Both the position numbers and the translations under genes were made by a program. Below, piece after piece: positions 5,277 through 5,398 of a stretch of DNA of 5,398 nt. Source of the DNA: an uncultured Bacteroidota bacterium (GTDB lineage: Bacteria; Bacteroidota; Bacteroidia; Bacteroidales; F082). Position 1 is the stretch's first letter; every line of letters starts with the position of its first letter. Below the pieces are notes generated by a model. It worked only from the letters and a program-made list of their open reading frames with translations. It did no database searches and was not told the DNA's origin. The stretch is taken from positions 1-5,398 of the forward strand of contig UQNO01000062.1 in assembly GCA_900542475.1 (NCBI GenBank), written 5' to 3'.

Positions 5277-5398
5277 ATGAAAAAAACCACCAAACTGAAG
5301 GTCTATGCCTTCCTTGTGGCCATGGCACTGGTAGTGCTGTCGCCAACGACGATGAACGCTCAAAGCGAGGACTGGTTCCGCAATAACGACTTTAATGG
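5277..5398 (+). CDS. Start of an unknown secreted protein (3'-truncated by the window)
   Basis: ATG at 5277 opens a frame that runs off the window after 40 codons. The N-terminus is a clear Sec signal peptide: a basic n-region (MKKTTKLK), a hydrophobic core (VYAFLVAMALVVLS, residues 9-22) and a c-region ending TTMNA, with likely cleavage before Gln29, the arrangement common in Bacteroidota exported proteins. There is no cysteine at the cleavage point, so it is not a lipoprotein. The mature part begins QSEDWFRNNDFN; too little is present to name a family. An in-frame ATG at 5265 would add MLNI; 5277 is preferred because it starts directly with the basic n-region. The protein should be exported to the periplasm or beyond. 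Confidence 0.82.
   Translation, partial: MKKTTKLKVYAFLVAMALVVLSPTTMNAQSEDWFRNNDFN

Overview
The window looks like chromosomal DNA from a member of the Bacteroidota, most likely the Bacteroidales. Three things point there. The promoters have the Bacteroidota form (TTTG, about 19 bases, TAnnTTTG), the start codons lack Shine-Dalgarno sequences and are preceded by A-rich stretches instead, and the last gene has a signal peptide ending in Asn-Ala-Gln. Species cannot be named from the sequence alone.

Layout. (a) 1-135 is the 3' end of an unrecognised plus-strand gene. (b) 136-213 is a short gap with a near-consensus Bacteroidota promoter. (c) 214-1980 and 1988-3751 are two full-length, tandem long-chain acyl-CoA synthetases (ANL adenylating superfamily), about three quarters identical in protein sequence and separated by 7 bases, so almost certainly one transcript and a gene duplication. 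(d) 3752-4845 on the minus strand is a two-gene operon for a split CHR-family (chromate transporter family) membrane protein; the two half-size genes overlap by four bases (ATGA). This operon converges on the synthetases with no intergenic base: the two stop codons abut. A strong terminator hairpin for the synthetase operon lies inside the 3' end of the second CHR gene. (e) 4846-5276 is a 431-base divergent intergenic region holding two promoter -7 elements, a GACTTTA tandem repeat, two hairpins, a run of nine Gs, a possible 31-codon small ORF and a nine-copy 9-bp tandem repeat. (f) From 5277 a new plus-strand gene begins with a Sec signal peptide and runs off the window.

How the genes work together. 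The two synthetases should activate free fatty acids to acyl-CoA for lipid synthesis, recycling or breakdown; the duplication suggests different chain-length preference or regulation. The CHR pair probably works as a heterodimer in the inner membrane; its substrate in this organism cannot be told from the sequence. Nothing links the synthetase and CHR operons functionally beyond being neighbours.

I see no clear new biological system. The most unusual stretch is the leader of the secreted-protein gene (about 5003-5276), which combines a small ORF ending in a G9 tract, hairpins and 9-bp repeats whose reading frames could be joined by slippage. This is a hypothesis only.
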